Source: Sinonovacula constricta
Lineage: Eukaryota > Mollusca > Bivalvia > Cardiida > Solecurtidae
Length of the DNA stretch: 64,000 nucleotides
Assembly (NCBI GenBank): GCA_007844125.1
Contig: CM017561.1
Span: forward strand, 62,725,256-62,789,255
Direction of reading: 5' to 3'
The notes below the pieces were generated by a model that did no database searches, was not told the DNA's origin, and worked only from the letters and a program-made list of their open reading frames with translations. Both the position numbers and the translations under genes were made by a program. This document shows, piece by piece, positions 38,401-48,790 of the stretch. Positions within the stretch are counted from its first letter, which is position 1; the number at the start of each line of letters is the position of its first letter.

Positions 38401-39670
38401 AGCATATTTGGTGCAGCACAATTTGCAGCATTCATTTCAAACCTCTGCATTTCGCTATAGGAAGAGCAGAACCCCATCTGACATAAGGTATCCACAAGAA
38501 ACCTAGACCGATTTAAGTGGTGCATTTGAACTGAAAGGCCAATCTGCAAAGGGGACAAGGACAGCCCTTGGTCGGACTGCCTGTATGATTGCATGACCTA
38601 TGCTAGCAACTTTCTTTTGTGTGTCTTTACCAACAAACAAGGCCGTTAAAACCGAGCGAAGTGATTCTGGAATGTAATCAAGGGCGGCCTGGAGTTTTAG
38701 TTCTTCTGTAGTCGGGTACTAATCATTAACGGTTGGCACATTTGTCTTGATGTCATTTTTTATGAGCCTTGCAGCGGTCTCAAGTACTGCTCTCTTTTGA
38801 GACTCTTCATCACCTTCTTGCTTTGTACTGTTGAAGTATGATCTGAGGATGTGTGACGTTTTCTCTCTCATTGTCACTATGTCATATAAACCTTCTCCTT
38901 CTGCAATATATATGCAATTTCCATACCGTTCCTTCAGCTGGCTTTTTAGGTACTGATTACCATAGGGGGGGGGGGGGGATCGGCCATAGATAAATACTCT
39001 TTCATTTTACACCTAAGGTCAGAAACAGTCAACTGTTCTTCATCATTCATTTCAAGGTATGCACACATCTTTGAGAAGGCTTGTTCTTGGTCCTCATCTT
39101 TTGGCCTTCCAGATTTCCTCCCCTTTGGATCAGGCTCAGTCAGAAACTGCAGGGGTACATCACGACCACACCTGAAATGGCTGCTGCAAACGTTATGATA
39201 CACACAGTCTGCAGCGTGAAGATCACCATGATAGTATTCAATTCTACCTTTCACTTTGAAAGACCACTCGTCGCACCGGCTTTCACAGCATTACAATATT
39301 GTCTTTGCAAAGATATCAGTTTTCACATAACTATAGTCGGCGCTTCCTTTCTGAACATTAGTGCCACAGAAAAGACAGTCGGTTTGGCTATTGAAAGGAC
39401 CTTCAGACACCCTAGCACTCCTTTTCGTTGTAGTGGTACTGGATTCACCGCTCTGTTTCCTCTTAAATGAAGATCAATTTCAAGACTGTTTGTGTACAAT
39501 TTGCGACATTTCGTATGAACTATACAGCCTGCGGTCACAGCAAGGGTCTCACCTCTCCGAACACTAGCTTCATTGATCCCATCAGCACCCTTTTGGCGAA
39601 TCTTGACTACATCATCTCCATCTTCCACTCTGCAAATGGGACAGATCTGGTCACTGTGGGATGCACTCAT
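35481..39670 (-). pseudogene. Broken transposase-like ORF: Cys/His fingers, XPG/PIN-like nuclease, Cys-rich tail
   Basis: Read leftwards. N-terminus 39670-39323: CPIC, then CIVHTKCRKLYTN. 39290-38946: CESRCDEW, HAADCVYHNVCSSHF and a basic RKSGRPKDEDQE. 38594-38079: ADNVDHNILTIDGKGTFHGM. 37507-36720: a helical region with MSEEQRAIWTMSRP. 36713-35979: LDGGSLLHRIPW, TTVVFDGYDEG, GDADVDIVKAA and GEDTDLLVLL, the acidic motifs of a PIN/FEN-like nuclease. 35684-35481: RCNCSTACKTLRCSCRRCGL and more Cys pairs. The frame changes at least at about 39300, 38100, 36720 and between 35980 and 35680, and there is an in-frame TAA near 39292. It is not functional as it stands. Confidence 0.75.
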
Positions 39671-39789
39671 CTTTTACCTGGACGAAGAAAAAAAAAAAGA
39701 AATTAATACACGTACGATTAATTAGTGTCCTTATAAAATAACCTGTATATCAAAAGTAGAACATTAAGACCCCCAAAAAATTAAATAAT

Positions 39790-40076
39790 TAACTGCTGGT
39801 AATTTCATTGCTTTCTTTGGATTCCTTGGCCCCCAAAACCTAGGGTTAGACATCAAAATCATCTTTCTAGGTTGATTGTAATTGAGATATAGCGATTTTA
39901 CGCTCTCGGCGGCCATCTTGGACGCCATCTTGAAAATGATCCTTTTCCGGAAGTCAGATTGTACTAGATTTTTAGAATGTTATTTATCATGCCTAAGGTA
40001 CCAAAAACAATTGAGAAACCTTTTGTATCAATTTTTTGGGGGCTTGGGGGATTTTTTTCATATATTGACCCGCCTA
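39790..40076 (-). repeat. Right terminal inverted repeat
   Basis: Reverse complement of the left TIR, with its tip at ttgacccgccta. It carries the gcggccatcttggacgccat motif antisense to the left arm. Confidence 0.85.
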
Positions 40077-40139
40077 ATACATCTAAGAATAATCTCAATA
40101 ATTCGTTTATCCACAGATAAATAATTCAGGCAAGTATAT

Positions 40140-40251
40140 CTTATATTATTATGGTAGAGAATGTTGTCCAGATCGACAAGATAGACGATGTAGTCGATGT
40201 AGATAACGTGGAAAACTAATTCCATTGTATACGATGTAGTTAAAATAGATA
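40140..40251. repeat. Degenerate tandem repeat, left part
   Basis: Repeats of gatgtagtcgatgtagataa type; the segment gtagataacgtggaaaactaat reappears as gtagataacgtaagaaactaat at about 44611-44632. The 4.3-kb element lies between the two parts. Confidence 0.6.
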
Positions 40252-40289
40252 CAGTACAGCTCAAAAAAAAGGTCGTAAAAACGCGAAAA

Positions 40290-40490
40290 TTCGAGGAATC
40301 CACTCCAAGTTTCTCTGAAGTGGAGTGAGAAAAAAAAGAGTCACTTCGCGTGAAATGGAGTGAGCGGAGTGACTTCGCGTGTGCAGTTATATGGAGTCGC
40401 TTCGCGGGGAGCAATATCGAGTCACTTCGCGTAAGGAGTAATTTGGAGTCACTTCGAGGAAGTGAAATCTAGACACTTCGCGGTAATTGT
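40290..40490 (+). repeat. Subterminal array of tcacttcgcgt, left arm
   Basis: About eight variants of gagt-cacttcgcg(t/g) at intervals of 15-30 bp, for example gagtcacttcgcgtgaaatg and ggagtcgcttcgcgggga. Inverted counterpart at 44330-44530. Confidence 0.8.
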
Positions 40491-40743
40491 CCTCGCACTC
40501 AGCAGATTAGACTTAAAGGTATGAGAAACAACTCTGACATTATAATTTTTACTTACGAGAAAAGTATTGATGCAAAGCATCAAAGGCGACAAAACATTGA
40601 AAACAATATTATAAGAAATGTAAAGCTGTTTTTAATAGATTTTAATTATAGTATACATTAGCAAAGCTGTTTTATTTTTTTAAATAGATTTTAATTCTTG
40701 TATACATTTGTAAAGCTGTTTTATTTTTTAAATAGATTTTAAT

Positions 40744-40746
<3 letters not shown>

Positions 40747-40805
<59 letters not shown>

Positions 40806-40813
40806 CTCTCTCT
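40747..40813. repeat. (CT)n microsatellite
   Basis: Nearly pure tc/ct run with a g interruption near 40802. Confidence 0.95.
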
Positions 40814-41514
40814 GCTCCCCTATTCTATCTATTCCTCTCCCTATACTTCATATTTGCTTTTCTTTTGTCGGTATTAAATATTGATTATGAGGAAATAACC
40901 TTGCTTGGTCAGCTTAAGCTTTGTTCTTGTTCGTTTAACTTTAGAGAGTTATTTTTATTGGTTAAATACGGCGTCATTATCTCCAGATTAAAGCATACGC
41001 TAAACAGCTTTTTATTAACTACGGGTCTGATTACCGAACACAATTAGTCGCATATTCTGAGGGAGCAATAAATCTGTCAGCTTACGAAAGGGGTACAGAA
41101 GGGATTGCTTGATTGCCTGCATGTATATGCAAATTAATTAAGACTGCACACTGACACACAGAACTAACTAGATAATGACAAATTTCACACTAAATTGTGT
41201 TAATTATGTGAAATGCATGTGTTTGGAGCCTAATCAAACTAAAGTGTCAATTAACACCAATTAATATGTTTCACACTATATAATTGTGTGCAAAGCAAGA
41301 GCGCAAGGCTGATGAATACCTTTCGTCAGGTCCAATAATAAAAGGCAATTAACACCTTACACTTAATAAGAATTGTTGATATACAATTAGAAAGGATAGT
41401 ATAACTCAACAGTTATTGTTGTAAAGAACTATTTATTTTTTACCTTTGATAAATTTAGATATGTTTAGTTACGTGTATTGATTAAAATTATAAAATCTGA
41501 GATTGAATCATATT

Positions 41515-41665
41515 ATACCCATCAAGAAAAAACTGGGATACGGACAAAAGCCCCTGAGGACAGAAGCCCCTGGGTCAAAAAATGTCAAGGTGGACAAAAG
41601 CCCCCGGGTAAATTTTACAACTAGGACAAAAGCCCCTGGATGAATTTTACAACTAGGACAAAAAA
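41515..41665 (-). repeat. Minisatellite of ggacaaaagcccctgg
   Basis: At least four copies of gacaaaagcccc(t/c)gg, the later ones spaced by a shared tgaattttacaactag segment of about 18 bp. It lies inside the 4.3-kb element. The minus-strand ORF across it is repeat-derived. Confidence 0.8.
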
Positions 41666-42309
41666 AAAAACTGAATGAGAATGTACCTGAATACATTTTA
41701 TTTAAATAGATGGCTGGGAATATATGGCATTTACTGTTAGATAAACAACACATGTCACATGCATATAACATTCGTCTGTATGTAGATTTTTGTCTCAGAT
41801 TAGCGATTGTCACATTTTGACAACCAGGTCGCACAAGTAGAGAGTATTACTTTTGACGTGTTGGGAATTGGGAATACCTGTCACCTACCTGGCATAATAA
41901 ACTACCTGTGATTATTGTAAGAACAAAGTAAAAATGTACGACAAAACATTTATGTGTAACCATTATAAGTGTAAACGTTATTAACATTTCTCCGTTACTA
42001 TTAGTGGGAATACTTTTTCGAAACTTGATTTATTGCACAAAACTTTATTTTATTAAATGAAATGCAACTTTACTACATGTAAAGTTGGACGAGGACAATA
42101 TGCTTGAATGACATAAAATCAAGCGTGATATAAATTGACTTGTTATTTATATACACGTGCACGTTAAGACAATAACATCATTATTTTGTAACTACACACA
42201 TCGTTGACCATTAGCAAATAACCTCGTAGAAATTAAAATAACTGTTTTTTGTCAATAAACAACATACATTTTGGAATTGTTTCATCAAGTACTATACATT
42301 ACTACAGCT

Positions 42310-42318
42310 ACTGCTGCT

Positions 42319-42363
<45 letters not shown>

Positions 42364-42495
42364 CACTACCGCTACCGCTACCGCTACCACTACTACTACT
42401 ACTACTACCACTACCACTACTACAACAACAACAACAACTACTACTACTACTACTACTACTACTGCTACTACTACTACTACTACTACTACTACTTG
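42310..42495. repeat. (TAC)n trinucleotide repeat, 1st tract
   Basis: Tac/cta repeats with cac, cgc and aac variants. It gives Leu-, Tyr- and Ser-run ORFs in three frames; none is a gene. Confidence 0.95.
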
Positions 42496-42650
42496 GGTGC
42501 GGGGGGGGGCGTGGGCTCGAACCCAGCTGAGTCCTACTAAACACTTAACAGGTGGTAATAGTGGCTTCCCTCCTAACGCTAGGTTACAGCATTACGCATA
42601 ACGGGTCGGTGTCAGAAAATGGACGTCCGTAATAAATCTCTGTGCTTAAA
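42496..42650 (+). repeat. SINE-like fragment
   Basis: A B-box-like gggctcgaaccc is followed by aggtggtaatagtggcttcc, ctcctaacgctag and gggtcggtgtcag. These parallel gtagtggtatagctccctt, gctaacgct and cccggtgtcagg of the SINE at 20455-20775 in the same order. The head is degraded by the adjacent microsatellite and a G-run. Confidence 0.5.
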
Positions 42651-43774
42651 ATAATATAAATATCCCTTCACAGTATTGGCATAATACTGGAAAATCCAAA
42701 TATTTTTTTTTTCATTAAAGGTGATCAACAAGTAAGTACTTACTTAGCGTCCACGTTAGACCACGTATTTGGCCCAACCAAATTCAGCTATGGGTGGGGA
42801 ACGTGATGGGATCATGAAAAAGTCAGAAAAGGGCCCTCAGATTAACATTTAACTAGTTCATCATCATCAATATTTCAATAAACGAAGTCACTACTCGGGG
42901 ATGTGTCGTATCGCCTTTGCGGTAAATGGTGCGCATTTACATCTGATAGGGTTCGTAACCCGTGTCACATGGCAATAAGAATATACTCCATGGAGAGAAA
43001 TAACGTAACATCCGGTATGCATGTACATTTTAGGGTTTACTGTCTGCCAGAACAAAAACGAAAAGGCCGTAATTGGAACATTACTACACAGGCTACACTC
43101 GTCCAGCTTGTGTACTAGTATCGCCATATCACGGTTTTCCCCATATCACTTCGTGTCATTAACCAGTATGTATAGAGGCCAGTATTTAAGTAGTTACATC
43201 AATAAATTTCGTGTTTAAAATTCTGATTTATGGTTGTATACATATAAAAATAAGCAAGACATAAGAGAAGATCTTTTGTATCTTTTGTTTAGTTCGGTAG
43301 TTTTATTTTAATATCAAAAACATGAATTGTGTTTTGTACACATTTTCAAGCGATGTAAGGATTACCCGTTTAGGATGTACCTATTATCAAAGAATACTGC
43401 TAAAATCAATCAATCAATACACGTAAAACACATTTCTCATCATACTGTAATATTGAATTGAATCGTTAAGAAAATTATGCGATATCTAAAAAGTTGTAAA
43501 ATTGTGAATACGCATAAAGAAGAAGACAAGAGGGCAATTTTTCTATATCGATGTCTTTAATTCGAATGTTTCCGTTTCTTTTTTTTCAGTATTTTCAAAA
43601 ACGTAAACGACTTCAGTGAGTCTGTAGTTAGTGTTTTAAGATCGACAACTACTACTACAAAATCAATAAGACGATTTAGTTAAAATAACAATGTGATAAC
43701 AAATTAAACAAAATGATTACAAACAACAGCATCTACAAGAATAAGAAAAAAATAACAACAACAAACACAACTTC
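42651..43774. other. Unassigned DNA inside the 4.3-kb element
   Basis: AT-rich; overlapping ORFs around 42891-43218 on both strands lack motifs. I see no repeat match within the window. Confidence 0.6.
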
Positions 43775-43779
43775 TACTG

Positions 43780-43835
<56 letters not shown>

Positions 43836-43904
43836 GTTACTACTATTACTGCTATTACTACTACTACTACTACTACTACAAGAACAACAACAAAAACGAC
43901 GACG

Positions 43905-43960
<56 letters not shown>

Positions 43961-44045
43961 AAGAACAACAACAAAAACTACTACTACATGTGCTACTACT
44001 ACTACTACTACTACTACTGCTACTAGTACTACTATTTATACTAGT
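43775..44045. repeat. (TAC)n trinucleotide repeat, 2nd tract
   Basis: Long act/tac array broken by aagaacaacaacaaaaac-type inserts that occur twice (about 43879 and 43961), pointing to internal segment duplication. Thr-run and Ser-run ORFs on the two strands are artefacts. Confidence 0.95.
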
Positions 44046-44329
44046 ATTGCTACTACTTTTACTACTATTAATACTATAATAAATTGGTGCGATACATATA
44101 TTAAAAATGCGCATTGACGAAACATCTTTTACGTGCTGGTTATTTCTTCTAATTGACACCAAAATATTGTAGCAATTACATGGTTTCGACACATAATCAA
44201 AACAAGTTAAGGGATAGTTTTTTTTTAATTTTTTTAACGTTTGTGTCTTCTGTGTCGGAACACATTTTTTTGTTTGTTTGCCAGATTGAACAAATACATA
44301 GCTTTATTTATTCAATAACACTAGGGGGA

Positions 44330-44530
44330 CGCGAAGTCATTCCATTTTACTCGCAGAAACGCGAAGTCCCGCTTTTTCACCGGTCGATCTACACGAAGTC
44401 ACTCTTTTTTACTCGCAAAGAAACGCGAAGTGCCTCTTTTTTAAATCACTCCATTTCCACGCGAAGTGACTCCAATTTTCTGAAGTGAAAGCGCATTCTA
44501 CGCGAAGTCACTTCTTTTTTAAATACTCCA
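44330..44530 (-). repeat. Subterminal array of acgcgaagtga, right arm
   Basis: About seven copies of acgcgaagt(c/g)(a/c)c spaced by T-rich spacers; inverted relative to 40290-40490. An ORF at 44153-44488 reads through it and is not meaningful. Confidence 0.8.
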
Positions 44531-44570
44531 CACTTCGTGTTTTTTCGACCTTTTTTTGAGCTGTACTGTA

Positions 44571-44740
44571 ATGTAGCAAACTGATGTCAGTGTAGACTAA
44601 GTAATCAATGTAGATAACGTAAGAAACTAATGGCAGTCACAGTGTAGATAACTGATGAGTGTTGACAACTGATGACTGTTGACAACTGATGACTAAGGAT
44701 AACGGATGAGTGTGGACAACGGATTTAATCTGAAAATAGA
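44571..44740. repeat. Degenerate tandem repeat, right part
   Basis: Repeats of gttgacaactgatgact and gataac(g/t)gatgagtgt. It continues the array at 40140-40251 on the other side of the inserted element. Confidence 0.7.
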
Positions 44741-44744
44741 AAAG

Positions 44745-46470
44745 TATTAACCAGAGGTTTAGAACCAACTCCAGATGACATACTGTACCAATTTTTAAAA
44801 CATTAACCAAATTGATCTGTAAACTAACTTCTGACAATCTTTAATGGAAATTGGATATCCGGTAAAGTACCCGATTCTTGGAAAAAAATGCCTTCATTAT
44901 TCCAGTTCATAAACAAGGTAAGGATCAAACAGATCATCTAAGCTATAGACCTATTGCCCTGACGAGCTGTATTTGTAAAACCTTAGAACGAATGATCGAT
45001 AATAGACTTGTCTTGTATCTTGAGTCCAATAACTTAATTTCAGAATATCCAAGTGGGTTCAGACACCACCGTCGTACAGTCGATCATCTTGATCGTTTTG
45101 AAACACTCATTCGTGATGCATTTATCAAGAAGGAACACCTTGTAGCTGTGTTTTTTTTATCTTGACAAGGCTAATGACACCACTTGGAAACATGGGATTT
45201 TAAAGGATGGAGCCAATGAACCATCATTATACTTGCTACGCGAGAAACTTTCTAAGTATATAATTAAACTCATGTCTACCCCTGATATCTCAACGTTTAA
45301 TTGTGTTTTCAACTCTAAACATGAAGAGCTTTATGATCGATCACCTAAAGCCATTAGACCTCTTGGTTTAAGGCTTAAAGGTAGCATAAACAATGAGGTA
45401 AACAAACTCGATAGCATTTCTGAAAACCCCACAATTGAACATCTACCATGGCAACTCCGTACCCCTGATGTGAATTAAGAATTCTGCAAAAATAAAAATG
45501 CCAACACAGATCCTTTGATTTTAAGATCTGAATGTCTCGAACTCCGTGACAAGTATTCTGATCACCTTCATATATATACTATAAATCTAAGCCTTAATTT
45601 CAATTCAGAACATTCCGGTGAAAAAATATTTTAAATGAAAAAAAATATTTTATATTTTCAGACTTATCTGTATTGCAGAGCATAAATTCACTGAATTATT
45701 CAAACCCACATGTTTGATCTGTTCTTGTCAAACTTCAAAGTTTATATGACACTAACGATATCTCCTTCTGTTGCCGTCCTCGTCATGTAGGCATCCAAGA
45801 AAAGGATGCAGACGATAGTGCAAAATCTGCCTCAGCCCACACTGAGACAGATCTTTGCATTCCACACACTGATTTTAAATCAATTATTAACCGTTATATT
45901 TTAGCCAAGTCACGCCCAAGTGGCAAACAAGTTAGCACTGTATTGTTTGTAACAAATTACACGTAATTAAACCTAACGTCGTTGCCAATGTCTCTGCTTG
46001 CAGAGAAAGTAGACTGGAAGACGTAGCCCTTACCCGCTGTCGCATTGGACATACTAGATTAGCTCATTCATATCTTTTAAAAAGAGAAGTTCAACCTGTA
46101 TGTATTCCTTGCCAGGAACCACTGACCGTCAACCATATTTTATTATATTAATGTCAAAAACATGTACGAACTGTTTAGGACAGTGTCGGATTCTAAACTT
46201 GTTTGCTTCTTGAACGAAATTAGTATTCTTAATAAGTTATAAATTTTTAAACTGTTTATTTACCAACCGTTATACATTTTGAAACCGTTTAATATATTAA
46301 CCTATTTTCGATTGTAGTTCACATTATTTTAACCTGATAGATTTTTGTATTTTTCTATATGCTACTAGTTTAGTTTTTACCTGATTATTCTCTGTTCACA
46401 TTAAACTTCTTTGTATTCGGCGCCATATGACTTGTTAAGTGTCGGTGTGCCGTAAAACCTAAATAAAAAA
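44745..46470 (+). mobile_element. LINE (Jockey-like), 5'-truncated and internally deleted
   Basis: About 44760-45165 encodes the RT start: PTPDDILYQFLK, PVHKQGKD, SYRPIALTSCICKTLERMID, and HLVAVFF before a shift. An internal deletion follows, since the catalytic core is missing after KANDTTWKHGIL. Then 45190-45475 gives REKLSKYIIKL and SPKAIRPLGLRL, and about 46010-46140 gives RCRIGHTRLAHSYLLKREVQ and CIPCQEPLTVNHIL, the C-terminal Cys/His end usual in Jockey/I-group LINEs. The 3' UTR ends cgtaaaacctaaataaaaaa. It abuts the gypsy fragment. Confidence 0.78.
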
Positions 46471-48790
46471 GTTAATATTCTCTCTTCATTATCAGTACCT
46501 AATATTTTGTCGTATGGGTAACGACTCATGCCACCGGCATCCCGATTCTTGATTCCAGCTCGATACTTAAAATAGAATGTAAATGCGCCAAGGGCAGAAG
46601 CCCATCGTTGACTGGTATCGTCTAACTTTGTACTGGTCAGAATGTAGGTCAATGGATTATTATCCGTCAAAACAGAAAAGTTATTCACAGCCAGATATTC
46701 ATTTAACTTTTCAGTAATGGCCCACTTAAGAGCTAACAGCTCGAGATTGAAAGCACTATAATTCTGTTCAGATTTATTGAGGGCTCTACTGGCGTATGAA
46801 ATTACACGTTTGTGACCATCTTGTATTTGGTAAAGTACCGTTTCAAGGGCTTTACTTGAGGCATCAGTATGCAACTCAAAAGGGAGTGTAAAATCAGAAT
46901 ATCCTAGAATGGGCGGTGATGACAGTAGGTCATTGATGTGCTCGAAAACAGATTGTTCCATATTTGTCCACTTCCATTCTACTTTAGCCTTAGATCCTTT
47001 CTTCACAAATGTAGGAGGCAAAAGTTTATTTAAAGGCTTGACCATGTTGCTAAAATTCTTTACGAAGCGACGTTGTAGCCGGCAAAAAATAGAAATGACC
47101 GAAGCTCATCTGGGTTGGACGGTATTGGCCAATTCTTTACTTTGTTGGTTTTGTCTTGGTCAGTTTCAACTCCTTCACCACTGACAACATGTCCTAAAAA
47201 TTTCACTTTGGACCTGAAGAAAAAACATTTTTTCCGGAGCGAGTTTAATATTTGTTTCGTGTAACTTAGTGAGAATAATATTCAGATGTTCCAAGTGCTG
47301 TTCATAAGAATTACTGAAAATAATCAAATCATCCAAACATATTACACAAATTTTCTCCAAGAATTTCCTGCATGATCCGTTGATGTGTCGCTAATGAATT
47401 ACTTAGGCCAAAAGGCATTTATTATACTCAAAGAACGCGAGGTTGCCAGCAGTAAAGGCTGTCCTTTCCTTGTGACTCTCTTCTAATTCAATTTGATGAT
47501 AGCCTGACTTCATATCCATTGTTGTGAAATACTTAGCTCCATGTAAACAGTCAAAAATCTCTTCCATGCGAGGTAAAGCAAAAGAATCCTTAATGGTAAT
47601 ACTGTTAAACTGACGATAATCCACACAAAGCCTAAGTTTACAATTCTTCTTTCTGACAAGCACTAAGTTTGATGTGTTAGGCGATTTAGACGGCCTTATG
47701 ACACCTGATGCAAGTAGTTGTTCTATATGATTTCGTACCTCGTAAATTAAAGATGATGGGATGCGACGATGCCATTGCTTGAAAGGGATATCAGAAACAA
47801 GATCAATTCGGTGTCGAATCCGGTTACAAATACCAATGTCTGTGTCTTTATGTTTCCAGAGAAGGTTTAAAAGTGTCTGTTTCTTTTCAGAAGACAAGAG
47901 GTTTTCTTCATCAACGTTTAGTGTATCAAAAGTGTTCTTTTGCTGTTTGCCAAATTTGTCAAAAATTTTTTTCTGCAATTGAAGCTGGTTGTACTTCACA
48001 CATAATTGCTTTGGGATGAATAACACGTGGATTTGTGGTGATATTAGACAGCGTTACTTAGACTTCTTGGTTTCTTTTTCCTGAGAAACTGATGACTGTT
48101 GGTGTGACATCTAAAGATGGAATTAAGCATTCTTCATTTTCATGTAAGATGGCTGTTGCAGATGGATAATCCAAGATGTTGTCCATGTAACCCATGACAT
48201 CTATACTTTGATTAGGGTTAACAATGATCCTTTGCGCAGCTGCACATGTTACCACGGCAATCTTGTTTTTTTTTTCCTCAGTTCCTTTTCTCTTAAGACA
48301 ATGGTCCTAAAGTTGAAGTACCATAGAGAATGTAATGGTGCTATCTGACGAAATCTCTCTCCATAGTAACAATTATCCATTAATTCTTTAAGTATATTTG
48401 TTCCTAAAATAATATATATAAAAAGATAATAAAAGCAGTGTCAGGCGTTATAAGAAGGAGACATGGCAATGGGTTAGAATTGGGAAGTCCATGATCTGTA
48501 GTGATTGATACTTCTATATATCCTTTGTAAGGTTGGTTGGCACCATCAGCACACTAAATATTCAAGATGTCCCAAACTGGTCTTATCTCGGTTTCAGACA
48601 AGTGATTACGATGAAAAGATTCAGAAACAATACTGACAACACTTCCAGCATCAAGTAATGAATTAGCTGGGAAAGTATTAACAAAGATTTTGGCTTCATT
48701 TAGTTCACCAACTAATTTGGGACCAGACTTGTGAGTGCTCTGCTTAGATCCCCCAGCTCGAGCACTTACAAGTTTGGGCAATCTTTTCTA
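46471..48790 (-). mobile_element. Ty3/gypsy pol fragment (protease, RT, RNase H)
   Basis: Read leftwards. Protease-like NSLLDAGSVVSIVSE at 48554-48781, with D-A-G where D-T/S-G is usual. RT 48026-47403: GVIRPSKSPNTSNLVLVRKK, LRLCVDYRQFN, YFTTMDMKSGYHQIELEE. RT continues 47360-47175 with CLDDLIIFS (Cys where Tyr is usual). Connection and RNase H 47045-46470: FELHTDASSKALETVLYQ, LLALKWAI, VLTDNNPLTYIL. It is split over several frames. Integrase is absent: the frame stops where the LINE's 3' end begins. It is a dead copy. Confidence 0.85.

Larger units (their letters stand above)
34692..40076 (-). mobile_element. DNA transposon with long TIRs, Academ-like (tentative)
   Basis: The left end (34692-34985) and the right end (about 39790-40076) are inverted repeats. 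Both read, from outside in, tagrcggrtcaa, ccccaaaaaattgatacaaa, aggtttctcaa, ccggaaaagg, tttcaagatggcgtccaaga, cgtaaaatcgctatatctca and aacctagaaag. The outermost bases are flanked by ata on both sides, a possible 3-bp target duplication in an AT-rich setting. The interior holds one degraded minus-strand ORF. The family call rests on an XPG-type nuclease plus a Cys-rich finger, as reported for Academ; I cannot confirm it here. Confidence 0.75.
40252..44568. mobile_element. 4.3-kb TIR element with TA flanks, non-autonomous
   Basis: Left tip cagtacagctcaaaaaaaag and right tip its reverse (gagctgtactg), flanked on both sides by TA (40250-40251 and 44569-44570). Inward, both arms continue ggtcg-aaaaac and arrays of tcacttcgcgt. 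A TA target with CAGT ends resembles Tc1/mariner-type insertion, but I see no transposase: the interior is microsatellites, a minisatellite, a SINE-like piece and unrecognised AT-rich DNA. Confidence 0.7.

Noticed and set aside
42249..44117. Long ORFs of Leu, Tyr, Ser, Cys or Thr runs on both strands.
   Set aside because: Products of (TAC)n repeats read in different frames.
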